Below the pieces are notes generated by a model, which was not told the DNA's origin, did not search any database, and saw only the letters and a program-made list of their open reading frames with translations. Below, piece by piece: positions 25,367 to 33,392 of a stretch of 64,000 bases of DNA (positions within the stretch are counted from its first letter, which is position 1; every line of letters begins with the position of its first letter). Source of the stretch: Nonomuraea sp. SYSU D8015 (GTDB lineage: Bacteria > Actinomycetota > Actinomycetes > Streptosporangiales > Streptosporangiaceae). The DNA is taken from assembly GCF_008065375.1 (NCBI RefSeq), contig NZ_VJYI01000030.1:1-64000 (forward strand), in the 5' to 3' direction. A program made the translations under genes and the position numbers.

Positions 25367-27001
25367 ATGCAAACAGCGCCGAAATTCATTACCGGGCCCA
25401 GTGGATATCTTGACGATCGCCTGGGGGCGGCGAAGTTTCTCAAGCGCAACCTGCGCAAGATCTTCCCGGACCACTGGTCGTTCCTGCTGGGCGAGATCGC
25501 GCTGTATTCGTTCATCATCCTGCTGCTGACCGGAACGTTCCTGACGTTCTGGTTCAAGCCCAGCATGCAGCACGTCATCTACGACGGCTCCTACACGCCG
25601 CTCAAGGGTGTGGGGATGTCCGAGGCGTACGCCTCGACGTTGGAGATCAGCTTCGAAGTGCGCGGCGGACTGCTGCTCCGGCAGATCCACCACTGGGCCG
25701 CCCTGCTGTTCGTGGCCAGCTTGATGATCCACATGCTGCGGGTGTTCTTCACCGGCGCCTACCGCAAACCCCGTGAGCTGAACTGGCTGATCGGAATCGG
25801 GCTGCTCACGCTCGCCCTCTTCGAAGGGCTCACCGGATACTCCCTGCCCGACGATCTGCTCTCCGGGGCGGGGCTGCGGATCACCCAGGGTGTGCTGCTG
25901 TCGATCCCGCTGGTCGGCACGTACCTGTCGTTCTTCCTGTTCGGCGGGGAGTATCCCGGCGACGTCGTCATCCCGCGCTTCTACTCGCTGCACATCCTGC
26001 TGATCCCGGGCATCCTGCTCGCACTCATCACCGCCCACCTGATGCTGATGTGGGTGCAGAAGCACACGCAGATGCCGGGCAAAGGCCGCACCGAGCGCAA
26101 CGTGGTCGGCGCTCCGCTCCTGCCCGCCTTCATGGGCAAGTCAGGCGCGTACATGCTGTTCACCGCCGCCGTCCTGACGGGTCTGGCGACCTTCACGCAG
26201 ATCAATCCGATCTGGTTGTTCGGTCCGTACACTCCGGCCGACATCTCCGCCGGATCCCAGCCGGACTGGTACATGGGCTTCCTGGAAGGCTCCCTGCGCC
26301 TCATGCCCGCATGGGAGATCAACCTCTTCGGCACGGCCGGGGGCACGCTGCCGCTGAGCGTGCTGATACCCGCGCTGCTCCCGCTCGGGCTGATCATCAC
26401 CGGCCTGGCGCTCTATCCGTTCCTGGAACGGTGGATCACCGGCGACCGGCGCGAGCACCACATCGCCGACCGCCCGCGCAACAACCCGCACCGCACCTCG
26501 ATCGGCATGTCGGCCATCACGTTCTACGGCGTGCTGTGGCTGCTCGGCGCCAACGACGTGATCGCGGCCAACTTCCACATCAGCCTCAACTGGACCACCT
26601 ACGGCGGCCGGGTGCTGGTCCTCGCGGGGCCGGTGCTGGCGTACGTGATCACGTATCGCATATGCCTGGGCCTGCAGCGGGCGGACGCCGCCACCATCAG
26701 CCACGGGGTGGAGGCCGGCGTCATCAAGCGCCTGCCGCACGGGGAGTACGTCGAAGTCCACGCGCCGCCCGCGGCCGACATCGAGGCCCACGTCCGCGGC
26801 AAGACTCCTGTTCCCATGCTCCCGGCGGCCCTCCACGACGGGAAGGTCGTCCCGCCCAAGGCCGCCCGCGGCCCGCTCGGCCGGCTCAGGATCAGGATGA
26901 GCCGCGCCTACGGCGGCGAGAAGATCCCGCTCGACACCGGCCACGACCACGAGGAGCGACCGGCCATAACAGACCGGTACGAAGGGACGCCACGAGACTG
27001 A
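25367..27001 (+). CDS. qcrB: Cytochrome bc1 complex cytochrome b subunit
   Basis: With ATG at 25367 (GGGGAGG upstream) the protein has 544 residues. IHHWAALLFVASLMIHMLRVFF and SLHILLIPGILLALITAHL carry the heme His pairs, and PDWYMGFLEGSLRLMP is the actinobacterial form of the PEWY quinol-site motif. The long hydrophilic tail beyond about residue 430 is also actinobacterial. It should oxidise menaquinol, but the cytochrome cc (qcrC) and Rieske (qcrA) partners are absent here. It therefore looks like a second, orphan copy able to replace the subunit in the main complex. Confidence 0.9.
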   Translation: MQTAPKFITGPSGYLDDRLGAAKFLKRNLRKIFPDHWSFLLGEIALYSFIILLLTGTFLTFWFKPSMQHVIYDGSYTPLKGVGMSEAYASTLEISFEVRGGLLLRQIHHWAALLFVASLMIHMLRVFFTGAYRKPRELNWLIGIGLLTLALFEGLTGYSLPDDLLSGAGLRITQGVLLSIPLVGTYLSFFLFGGEYPGDVVIPRFYSLHILLIPGILLALITAHLMLMWVQKHTQMPGKGRTERNVVGAPLLPAFMGKSGAYMLFTAAVLTGLATFTQINPIWLFGPYTPADISAGSQPDWYMGFLEGSLRLMPAWEINLFGTAGGTLPLSVLIPALLPLGLIITGLALYPFLERWITGDRREHHIADRPRNNPHRTSIGMSAITFYGVLWLLGANDVIAANFHISLNWTTYGGRVLVLAGPVLAYVITYRICLGLQRADAATISHGVEAGVIKRLPHGEYVEVHAPPAADIEAHVRGKTPVPMLPAALHDGKVVPPKAARGPLGRLRIRMSRAYGGEKIPLDTGHDHEERPAITDRYEGTPRD

Positions 27002-27015
27002 TCGTCACCACCCCG

Positions 27016-27804
27016 TCATGACAGGTCGGGCAGCCCGAGGTCCAGGTTGGGCCGGTCGATGCCGCCGTCGACCTCCAGCACCTTGCCGGTCAGGTAGCGG
27101 GCGGCCGGGGAGACCAGGTAGAGCACCGCGGCCGCCACGTCCTCCGGCTCGCCTATCCGCCGCAGCGGCGTGGCCTGCTCCATCTGGGTGCGCATGGCCT
27201 CGTCGTTCATGACGATGTCGAGCGCGGAGGTGGCGACCGCGCCGACGGCGACCGCGTTGACCCGCACGGCGGGGGCGAGGTCGAGAGCGGCCAGCCGGGT
27301 GTAGTGCGCGAGCGCCGCCTTGGCGGTTCCGTACGCGAGGTAACCGCGGCCGGCGACGCGGCCCACGGCGGAGGAGACGTTCACGACCGCTCCGCCGCCG
27401 TCGAGCAGGTGGGGGACGGCGGCCCTGGTGAGTTCGTGCGCGACCCCGACGTTGAACTGAAACGCGTTCTCGAGATGCTGGCGCTTGGTGTCGAGGAACG
27501 CGCGGGGCAGCGCGCCGCCGACGTTGTTCACGACGATGTCCAGCCGCCCGAAGGCGTCCGCGGCCCGCTCCGCGAGCGCCTCGGCGGCGCCCGGCGCGGC
27601 CAGGTCGCCGGGGACGACCAGGGCCCGCCGACCGGCCTTCTCCACCTGGTCCGCGACCGCGCCCAGCTGCTCCTCGGTGCGGGCGCATAGGACCACGTCC
27701 GCCCCCGCCTGGGCGAGCGCGACGGCGGTGGCGGCGCCGATGCCCCGGCCCGCGCCGGTGACGATCGCGGCCGCGCCGGTTATCTGGAAGCGGTCCAGGA
27801 TCAT
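27016..27804 (-). CDS. Short-chain dehydrogenase/reductase
   Basis: A 262-residue classical SDR: TGAGRGIG cofactor loop (residues 16-23), NNVGG, catalytic Ser in VNVSSAVG and YGTAK (Tyr/Lys). ARTEEQ after strand 2 suggests NADP(H) preference. The C-terminal region EPEDVAAAVLYLVSPAARYLTGKVLEVDGG is typical of the 3-oxoacyl/steroid reductase group; substrate unknown. It lies just after the CPBP protease gene on the same strand (4-base gap), so they share a transcript. Confidence 0.88.
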   Translation of the reverse strand: MILDRFQITGAAAIVTGAGRGIGAATAVALAQAGADVVLCARTEEQLGAVADQVEKAGRRALVVPGDLAAPGAAEALAERAADAFGRLDIVVNNVGGALPRAFLDTKRQHLENAFQFNVGVAHELTRAAVPHLLDGGGAVVNVSSAVGRVAGRGYLAYGTAKAALAHYTRLAALDLAPAVRVNAVAVGAVATSALDIVMNDEAMRTQMEQATPLRRIGEPEDVAAAVLYLVSPAARYLTGKVLEVDGGIDRPNLDLGLPDLS

Positions 27805-27808
27805 GGAC

Positions 27809-28591
27809 TCAGCCTAGGGGCTGGCTGGAACGTGTTTCAATCGGCTGCTCGGACTTTGTCCGATGTCCCTTCAGCAGCACGGCTCCCGCCAGCGTGAGCG
27901 TGACCGTCATCAGCACGAGCTGAACGCCGAAGTTCACCGGCTGAAGAGGCAGCAGCCGCAGGCCGATGTGGAAGCCCCAGTGCACGCCGACCGCCATCCA
28001 GAGCCCGCCGCCGCGCACTCGCGCCGCCGTGCACGCGAACCCGAGCGCCACGGCCATGACCACGTAGAGCACCTTCTCCAGAACCGTGACCGCCGCGCTC
28101 TGGGAAATGATGTGCATCGCGCCGAAGACCACGGAGGAGACGATCACGACGGTCCGCATCGACAGCCGCGCCGACAGGGTGTCGACCAGGTGACCGCGCC
28201 ACAGCAGCTCCTCAGGGAAGGCCTGGTTGAGTAGGAGGACGAGGGCGGCCAGCGGCAACCAGGCCAGGGCGGAGGCGTCCATCGGCATCCGGGTCGCCGC
28301 GCCTGCGGCGAGCGAGAGCACGCCGGCGACCAGCACCGGCACCAGGCCCGCGACCACACCGAGCAGGATGCCGGACGGCTTGTGCCAGCCCAGCGCCGAC
28401 CACGGCCGGCGGTCGAGGAAGCGGCGGATGAGGTAGACGAACAGAAGCCCGGCGACAGTGATGCCGAGGGCGCCGAGCGGTTGCCGCAGGACGTTGTCCC
28501 GGCCCAGGAGCAGAGATGCCGGAAGGCTGCCGGCCAGGGCCTGGGCGAACATGGTCACCACGACGAGGAGGACGGACCAGATCGGTTTCAT
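27809..28591 (-). CDS. CPBP-family intramembrane metalloprotease
   Basis: A 260-residue membrane protein with 7-8 helices. The CPBP/Rce1-type motifs are present: EELLWRG (Glu pair and Arg), FGAMH, and HWGFH near the end. Such proteins cleave prenylated or RiPP substrates or act in self-immunity; the target is not visible. It is divergent from the two-component system at 28716, which may control it, and is followed by the SDR gene. Confidence 0.82.
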   Translation of the reverse strand: MKPIWSVLLVVVTMFAQALAGSLPASLLLGRDNVLRQPLGALGITVAGLLFVYLIRRFLDRRPWSALGWHKPSGILLGVVAGLVPVLVAGVLSLAAGAATRMPMDASALAWLPLAALVLLLNQAFPEELLWRGHLVDTLSARLSMRTVVIVSSVVFGAMHIISQSAAVTVLEKVLYVVMAVALGFACTAARVRGGGLWMAVGVHWGFHIGLRLLPLQPVNFGVQLVLMTVTLTLAGAVLLKGHRTKSEQPIETRSSQPLG

Positions 28592-28715
28592 GCCACGAAC
28601 GGTAGGAACGCCATGGTCGTCCGCACATCGAGCGCGGGATAGATCCGGCCATGACCAAGGTCATGGTGCCTCTGGGGGGATCACAACGCCGCATGGGAAT
28701 CGTAGGGTCTGTCGC

Positions 28716-29798
28716 ATGCCGTGGCTGCGTGACCCCGATCGCCCTCTCCTGTTCAGCGTGGTCTTCTGGCTGGTGCTCGCGGCCGTGGTGGCCATCAACC
28801 TCCAGGAACCGGGCTTCGCTCCCCGGCGCGGCGAGTTCGCCCTGAACGTCGCGCTCGTCGTCGGCCTCTGGGTGGTGCTGCCGTGGAGCCCCGCGCGCCG
28901 TCCCCACCTGGCCGCCCCCGCGTACCTGATGGCCACCGTCGCCTTGGGTATCACGGGCTCGGCGGTCACGCACCTGCCCCTGACGCTGCTCGCCATCGCC
29001 AACGTGGCGTTCGTCTACGGCATGCGCGTCGCAACCGCCATCCTCGCCGGCTCGGGGGCGTTGATGTTCGCGGTCCCCCTGGCCATGGGCAAACCGCTGC
29101 TCGGCGTGCTGGCTGAGGTGGTGGTCCTCGCGGTGCTCGCCGCATTCGTCCTGGGCATGGCGTCGGCGGTCCTGCGTGCCCGGCGGCTCGCCGAGCGCGT
29201 CAGGGAGCTGACCGTCGCCGAGGAGCGCGGGCGGATGGCCGCCGAGATGCACGACTCGATCGGCCACCACCTCACCGTCATCAAGGTGGGGCTGGAGAAC
29301 GCCGAACGCTACCGTCATCGCCGCCCGGAGGCCGCCTGGGACGAGGTGCGTCAGGCCAAGGAGCTCACGGTGGCGGCCCTCGCCGACGCCCGCCGATGGG
29401 TGCGTGCCCTGCGCCCGCTCGCGCTCGACGGCCACCTCGGGAGCGCGGCGCTCAAACGGCTCGCCGACTCCTTCGCCGGCACAGGGGTCGCGGTCGACTT
29501 CCACGTGACGGGCACCGAGCGGTTGCTGGAACCCGACACCGAGCTGGTCCTCTACCGTGTGTTGCAGGAAGGGCTCACCAACGCGCTCCGCCATGCCGAG
29601 GCCGAGTCCGTGCGCGGCCGGCTGGCGTTCGAGAAGGGAAGGGTCGTGCTCGTGGTCACCGATGACGGCAAGGGCCATGACCAGGGCTTCGGATTCGGGC
29701 TGAGCTCGCTGGCCGAGCGAGTCAAGGCCCTCGGCGGCACGCTGACCAGCGGCAACGCGGCCAAGGGCTTCGAGCTGCGCGCGGAGCTGCCCGCATGA
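28716..29798 (+). CDS. Sensor histidine kinase, DesK/NarX (HisKA_3) family
   Basis: From ATG at 28716 the protein has 360 residues with five membrane helices (about 10-155), a HisKA_3 box with phospho-acceptor His179 (EMHDSIGHHL) and a C-terminal ATPase domain (LQEGLTNALRHAEA, DDGKGHDQGFGFGLSSL). There is no separate extracellular domain, so the membrane part probably senses the signal. ATGA overlap with the response regulator. Confidence 0.88.
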   Translation: MPWLRDPDRPLLFSVVFWLVLAAVVAINLQEPGFAPRRGEFALNVALVVGLWVVLPWSPARRPHLAAPAYLMATVALGITGSAVTHLPLTLLAIANVAFVYGMRVATAILAGSGALMFAVPLAMGKPLLGVLAEVVVLAVLAAFVLGMASAVLRARRLAERVRELTVAEERGRMAAEMHDSIGHHLTVIKVGLENAERYRHRRPEAAWDEVRQAKELTVAALADARRWVRALRPLALDGHLGSAALKRLADSFAGTGVAVDFHVTGTERLLEPDTELVLYRVLQEGLTNALRHAEAESVRGRLAFEKGRVVLVVTDDGKGHDQGFGFGLSSLAERVKALGGTLTSGNAAKGFELRAELPA

Positions 29799-30427
29799 TC
29801 CGCGTGCTGCTCGTGGACGACCAGGAGCTGATGCGGCAGGGGCTGCGCAAGCTGCTGGAGATCGAGGAGGGCGTCGAAGTCGTGGGCGAGGCCGGCGACG
29901 GGTCGGCCGCGCTGGCGATGATCCCCGAGGCGCGACCCGACGTGGCGCTCGTGGACGCCCGGATGCCGCGGATGGACGGCGTGGAACTGATCGCCCGCCT
30001 GTCGGCCGAGCACCCTTCGGTGGCGGCGATCGTGCTCAGCACCTTCGACGAGGACGAGTACATCTTCGGCGCCCTGCGCGGCGGCGCCGTGGGCTACCTG
30101 CTCAAGGACTGTTCGCCCGACGAGCTGGTCGCGGCCATCCGGCGGGCGAGCCGCGGCGAGACCGTGCTGGGGAGTCCCGCCGCCGCCCGCCTGGTGGCCC
30201 ACCTGCGCCAGGCTCCCGTCGAGTTCCGCGGCTTTCGCGGGCAGGACCTGCTGTCGGCCCGGGAGCTCGAGGTGGCGCGGATGGTGGCGGCCGGCGCCAG
30301 CAACCGGGAGATCGCGGCCCGGCTGTTCATCACCGAGGGCACGGTGAAGAACCACGTCTCCAGCGTCCTGCGCAAGCTCGGCCTGCGCGACCGCACCCAG
30401 CTCGCGCTGCACCTGACGGAGCGCTAG
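29795..30427 (+). CDS. NarL/LuxR-family response regulator
   Basis: A 210-residue regulator with receiver (Asp8/9, phospho-acceptor Asp54 in ALVDARMPRMDG, Lys in LLKD) and a LuxR HTH (LSARELEVARMVAAGASNRE at about 147-166, TVKNHVSSVLRKL). It is co-translated with the kinase at 28716. Target genes unknown; the divergent protease/SDR unit is the nearest candidate. Confidence 0.9.
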   Translation: MIRVLLVDDQELMRQGLRKLLEIEEGVEVVGEAGDGSAALAMIPEARPDVALVDARMPRMDGVELIARLSAEHPSVAAIVLSTFDEDEYIFGALRGGAVGYLLKDCSPDELVAAIRRASRGETVLGSPAAARLVAHLRQAPVEFRGFRGQDLLSARELEVARMVAAGASNREIAARLFITEGTVKNHVSSVLRKLGLRDRTQLALHLTER

Positions 30428-30452
30428 CGGGCCGCGAGCCGATCGGGGCGGC

Positions 30453-31814
30453 TCAGGCGCCCGTGCCGGAGCCCGGCGAGATCGGGGTGCAGATCACGCC
30501 GAGTTTGTCGACCTCATCGCCGGAGCGGCCGTGGAAGCCGCTGATCCTCCAGCCCGGCGGTGCGGTGAAGGTGGTCTGGGCGCTGGTCCGGGTGCCTGCG
30601 CTGAGGGTGCGGCCCAGGGTGGTGCGGGCGCTGAGGGCGAAGATCCGGGTGTGGCCGTTCCGCTGCCCCGACCACAGGGTGAGCTGGGTGAGGTGTTCCC
30701 CCGCACCAAGGACGAGCGAGTGCGCCGTGCCGCTCGTGCCGCCGTGCGTCAGCGTCAGGCCGGTGCCGTACTCGAGGCCGACCTGGTCGATGCGCGAGCC
30801 GGCCCGGAGGAGCAGGCGACGCACCTCGGCGCCGGCCGGCAGGGCGGCCACGTCGGTGAACGGCGTGCCGTGCGGGCCCCCGAACTGCTCGCTCATCCGG
30901 ATGCCGGGATCCAGGGACCAGGAGAACCTGGCCAGGTGGGGGTAGTGGTCGGACAGCGGCGCGCCCGCGTCGTCGAGGAACCTCCCGTTCTCGTTGTGGT
31001 AGCCGAGCAGGTCGAGCCGGACGAACCGGTTGCCTCGATAGAGGATCTTGTCGACGACCTCGCAGTCGTCGGTGACGTTCGCCGGGTCGCACACCAGCGC
31101 GGGGTCGCCCGCCGCCGGGGGCACGCCTCCGCGTACGGCCTGCACCCACGCGTCCTTCAGCCCGTTGTCGTCGAGCAGCGTGCGGATGTTGTCGCCGGCG
31201 CGGGTGTAGCGGGTGTTGGTGTCGCCCATGACCACGACGGCCTGGTCCGCCGAGTGGGTCCGGATGAACTGCGACAGCTGGGTGATGTTCGCCCGTCGCG
31301 CCGCCAGGTCGGCGGGCTCGACGCCGGCGTTGGCGTGCACGTTGTAGAAGTCGACGTACACGCCCTCGGCGATCCGGATGCGGGAGTACGTGAAGCCCTT
31401 GGGCGTCAGGCAGTCGGTGCCGTTGCACTGGTTCCACCTGACGCGCCGGAAGTCGCTGTAGGGCAGGCCGGACAGCGTGTTGAGCCCGTCGCCGAACGGC
31501 ACGCCGCCGCTCGTCGGGGTGCGATGCGGGTGGGTGTCGGACGCGTAGAGGGCCGCGTGGTAGTTGAAGTCCTCCTGCACGTGCACGATGTCGTAGGGGC
31601 CCAGGCGGGCGCCGATCAGCGGGGTGTTGGTCGCGGGGTCGCCGCTGGACAGCGGCTCGGGGAGCCCGGCGACGTTGTAGGTGAGGACGGAGAAGGCGCC
31701 GTTCGCGCCCGATCCCGCCGCCGCGGCCGCACCGGCGGGGACCGCCGTCAGGAGCAGCAGGAGGGCGAGGACGAGCGGGACGACCGGCCGCCGGACAGCC
31801 GCGGTGACAGACAT
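30453..31814 (-). CDS. Secreted endonuclease/exonuclease/phosphatase with C-terminal jacalin-like lectin domain
   Basis: The 453-residue protein has a Sec signal peptide (about 1-33, LALLLLLTAVPAGAAAAA). Residues about 40-300 are a DNase-I-like fold: LTYNVAGLPEP, HVQEDFNY (metal Glu), VVVMGDTNTRY (Asp/Asn) and LSDHYPHLARF (Asp-His). Residues about 310-445 resemble a jacalin/JRL domain (GGPHGTPFTDVAALP, LRAGSRIDQVGLEYG, WRISGFHGRSGDEVDKLGVI). Likely a secreted phosphodiesterase, sphingomyelinase-like or nuclease, tethered to glycans. Upstream partner is the beta-propeller gene, 10 bases away. Confidence 0.8.
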   Translation of the reverse strand: MSVTAAVRRPVVPLVLALLLLLTAVPAGAAAAAGSGANGAFSVLTYNVAGLPEPLSSGDPATNTPLIGARLGPYDIVHVQEDFNYHAALYASDTHPHRTPTSGGVPFGDGLNTLSGLPYSDFRRVRWNQCNGTDCLTPKGFTYSRIRIAEGVYVDFYNVHANAGVEPADLAARRANITQLSQFIRTHSADQAVVVMGDTNTRYTRAGDNIRTLLDDNGLKDAWVQAVRGGVPPAAGDPALVCDPANVTDDCEVVDKILYRGNRFVRLDLLGYHNENGRFLDDAGAPLSDHYPHLARFSWSLDPGIRMSEQFGGPHGTPFTDVAALPAGAEVRRLLLRAGSRIDQVGLEYGTGLTLTHGGTSGTAHSLVLGAGEHLTQLTLWSGQRNGHTRIFALSARTTLGRTLSAGTRTSAQTTFTAPPGWRISGFHGRSGDEVDKLGVICTPISPGSGTGA

Positions 31815-31824
31815 TTCGGCCCCC

Positions 31825-33120
31825 TCAGGTAGCGGTTTGAGGGCCGGTCCAGCCGGCGGGGACGTGGCCGAGGCGGACCCGCTGCGGATGGTCCCCGACC
31901 GGGACGGACGTCAGCTTCCGGCCCGTGGCGAAGTCGATCGCGGTGACCTGGTCGGCGCCGCTCTCGGAGACGACGCACGCCCTGCCGTCGCCGCTCACCG
32001 TCGCCCAGTAGGGCTTGGACGCGGTGACGAGCGGCCCCTCCCGCAGGGTCGCACGGTCGACGACGGTCGCGTAGTCGTCCATGGTCCCCGCGACGCACAG
32101 TTTGTCGCCGCCGGGGTTGACCGACAGGCCGTGGTGGCGTGAGTCGTTGATCCAGTCGGTGCGGTTCGTGCTGGTCGCAGGGTTACCCGGCAGGGTCTTG
32201 ACCCGGGTGATCCGGTCGGCGGCCACGTCGTACTCGTAGAGGCCGTTGAAGAACGACACCTGGAAGTACAGCTTGGACTCGTCGGGGGCGAACACGGCGG
32301 GCCGGACGGCGTCCGAGACGTTCCTGTGCCCGAAGGCGTCCAGCCGCTGCCGCATGTCGATGACCTTGACCTGCTGGAACGTGGAGGTGTCGACGACGGT
32401 GATGCGCCGGTCGCCCTTCGTCCAGTCCAGCCACGGGTCGTCCAGGTCGGTGTTCACCTCGCCGATCGACATGTTCCACAGGTACCGGCCGTCGCGGGTG
32501 AACACGTTCTCGTGCGGCTTGTCGCCGGTCCTGAACGACCCGGCCTCCCTGCCGGTCCGGATGTCGAGGACGTGGACGGTGTTGGACGTCGAGGCCGACA
32601 CCGCGACGCGCCGGCCGTCCGGCGAGACCGCCATGTGGTCAGCCCGGTAACCCGACACCCGGAACCGCCAGTTGATCCTGCCGGTGGCCAGGTCGATCGA
32701 GACGACGTCGGCGAAGCTCGGCCGCGAGACGACCACGGCCGTGCCGTCGGGCGTGGTGTACATGTCGTCCACGAACTGGTCGTGCCCTTCGCCGACGGTC
32801 TCCCGGATGGCGAGGAAGTAGGCCAGCTTGACGGGGTCGAGGTAGATCTCGCTCAGCCGCTGGTCCTTGTCGGGGACGACGTCGACGCGGCCGATCTTGG
32901 CGAAGTCGCCCGTGGAGGCGATGACGTCGGCCGTGCCCTCCCAGTTGTTGCCGACGAACAGCACCTCCCGTAAGGCCGAGGCGTCCGCCTGCCGTGTGGC
33001 CGCGTCCGCCGTCCCGGAGCCCGCCAGGGCCATCGCCAGCACGGCCGCCATCCCGCCGAGGATCGGCCGCCTGGAGTGTCCCATCGAGCGGCGCGAGTAC
33101 CTGTTCCTGCCAGAGAACAT
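31825..33120 (-). CDS. Exported beta-propeller protein (YVTN / quinoprotein-like repeats)
   Basis: The 431-residue protein has an N-terminal export signal with Arg pairs (SRRPILGGMAAVLAMALAG), possibly Tat. The body is a series of propeller blades: TTPDGTAVVVSRP, AVSPDGRRVAVSAS, VFTRDGRYLWN, VFAPDESKLYFQ, SVNPGGDKLCVAG. No enzymatic motif recognised; such proteins bind ligands or act in electron transfer. Met13 (33084) is an alternative start. It shares the strand with the nuclease-lectin gene. Confidence 0.75.
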   Translation of the reverse strand: MFSGRNRYSRRSMGHSRRPILGGMAAVLAMALAGSGTADAATRQADASALREVLFVGNNWEGTADVIASTGDFAKIGRVDVVPDKDQRLSEIYLDPVKLAYFLAIRETVGEGHDQFVDDMYTTPDGTAVVVSRPSFADVVSIDLATGRINWRFRVSGYRADHMAVSPDGRRVAVSASTSNTVHVLDIRTGREAGSFRTGDKPHENVFTRDGRYLWNMSIGEVNTDLDDPWLDWTKGDRRITVVDTSTFQQVKVIDMRQRLDAFGHRNVSDAVRPAVFAPDESKLYFQVSFFNGLYEYDVAADRITRVKTLPGNPATSTNRTDWINDSRHHGLSVNPGGDKLCVAGTMDDYATVVDRATLREGPLVTASKPYWATVSGDGRACVVSESGADQVTAIDFATGRKLTSVPVGDHPQRVRLGHVPAGWTGPQTAT

Positions 33121-33296
33121 CGTCGCCCTGCCTTTCGCACGGGTCGGTCATCGCCTGCGGTAACGCGCGGAGCAGCGCGTGGTCCACCGCCTGGAACGTG
33201 TTCTATCCGGACTGGCTACTCGAGAGTAGGGATTGCTTCTCCCTCCGGCAAGACCCGACGCGAGGGCGGGCCGCCGGCGCTCACGGAGACGGGCCG

Positions 33297-33325
33297 TTGA
33301 CCGACGGGCTACTGGAGCGTAACTT
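33297..33325 (+). promoter_or_regulatory. Putative promoter of the acylase gene
   Basis: TTGACC (33297-33302) and TAACTT (33320-33325) are 17 bases apart, about 68 bases before the ATG at 33393. This lies in the 272-base divergent gap with the beta-propeller gene, in which nothing else is evident. Confidence 0.4.
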
Positions 33326-33392
33326 GCAGGCAGCGAAACCTGAGCAGGGCTCGTGTTCTCGTGGACTCGACCTTCGGCCCGGAGAGGATGCC

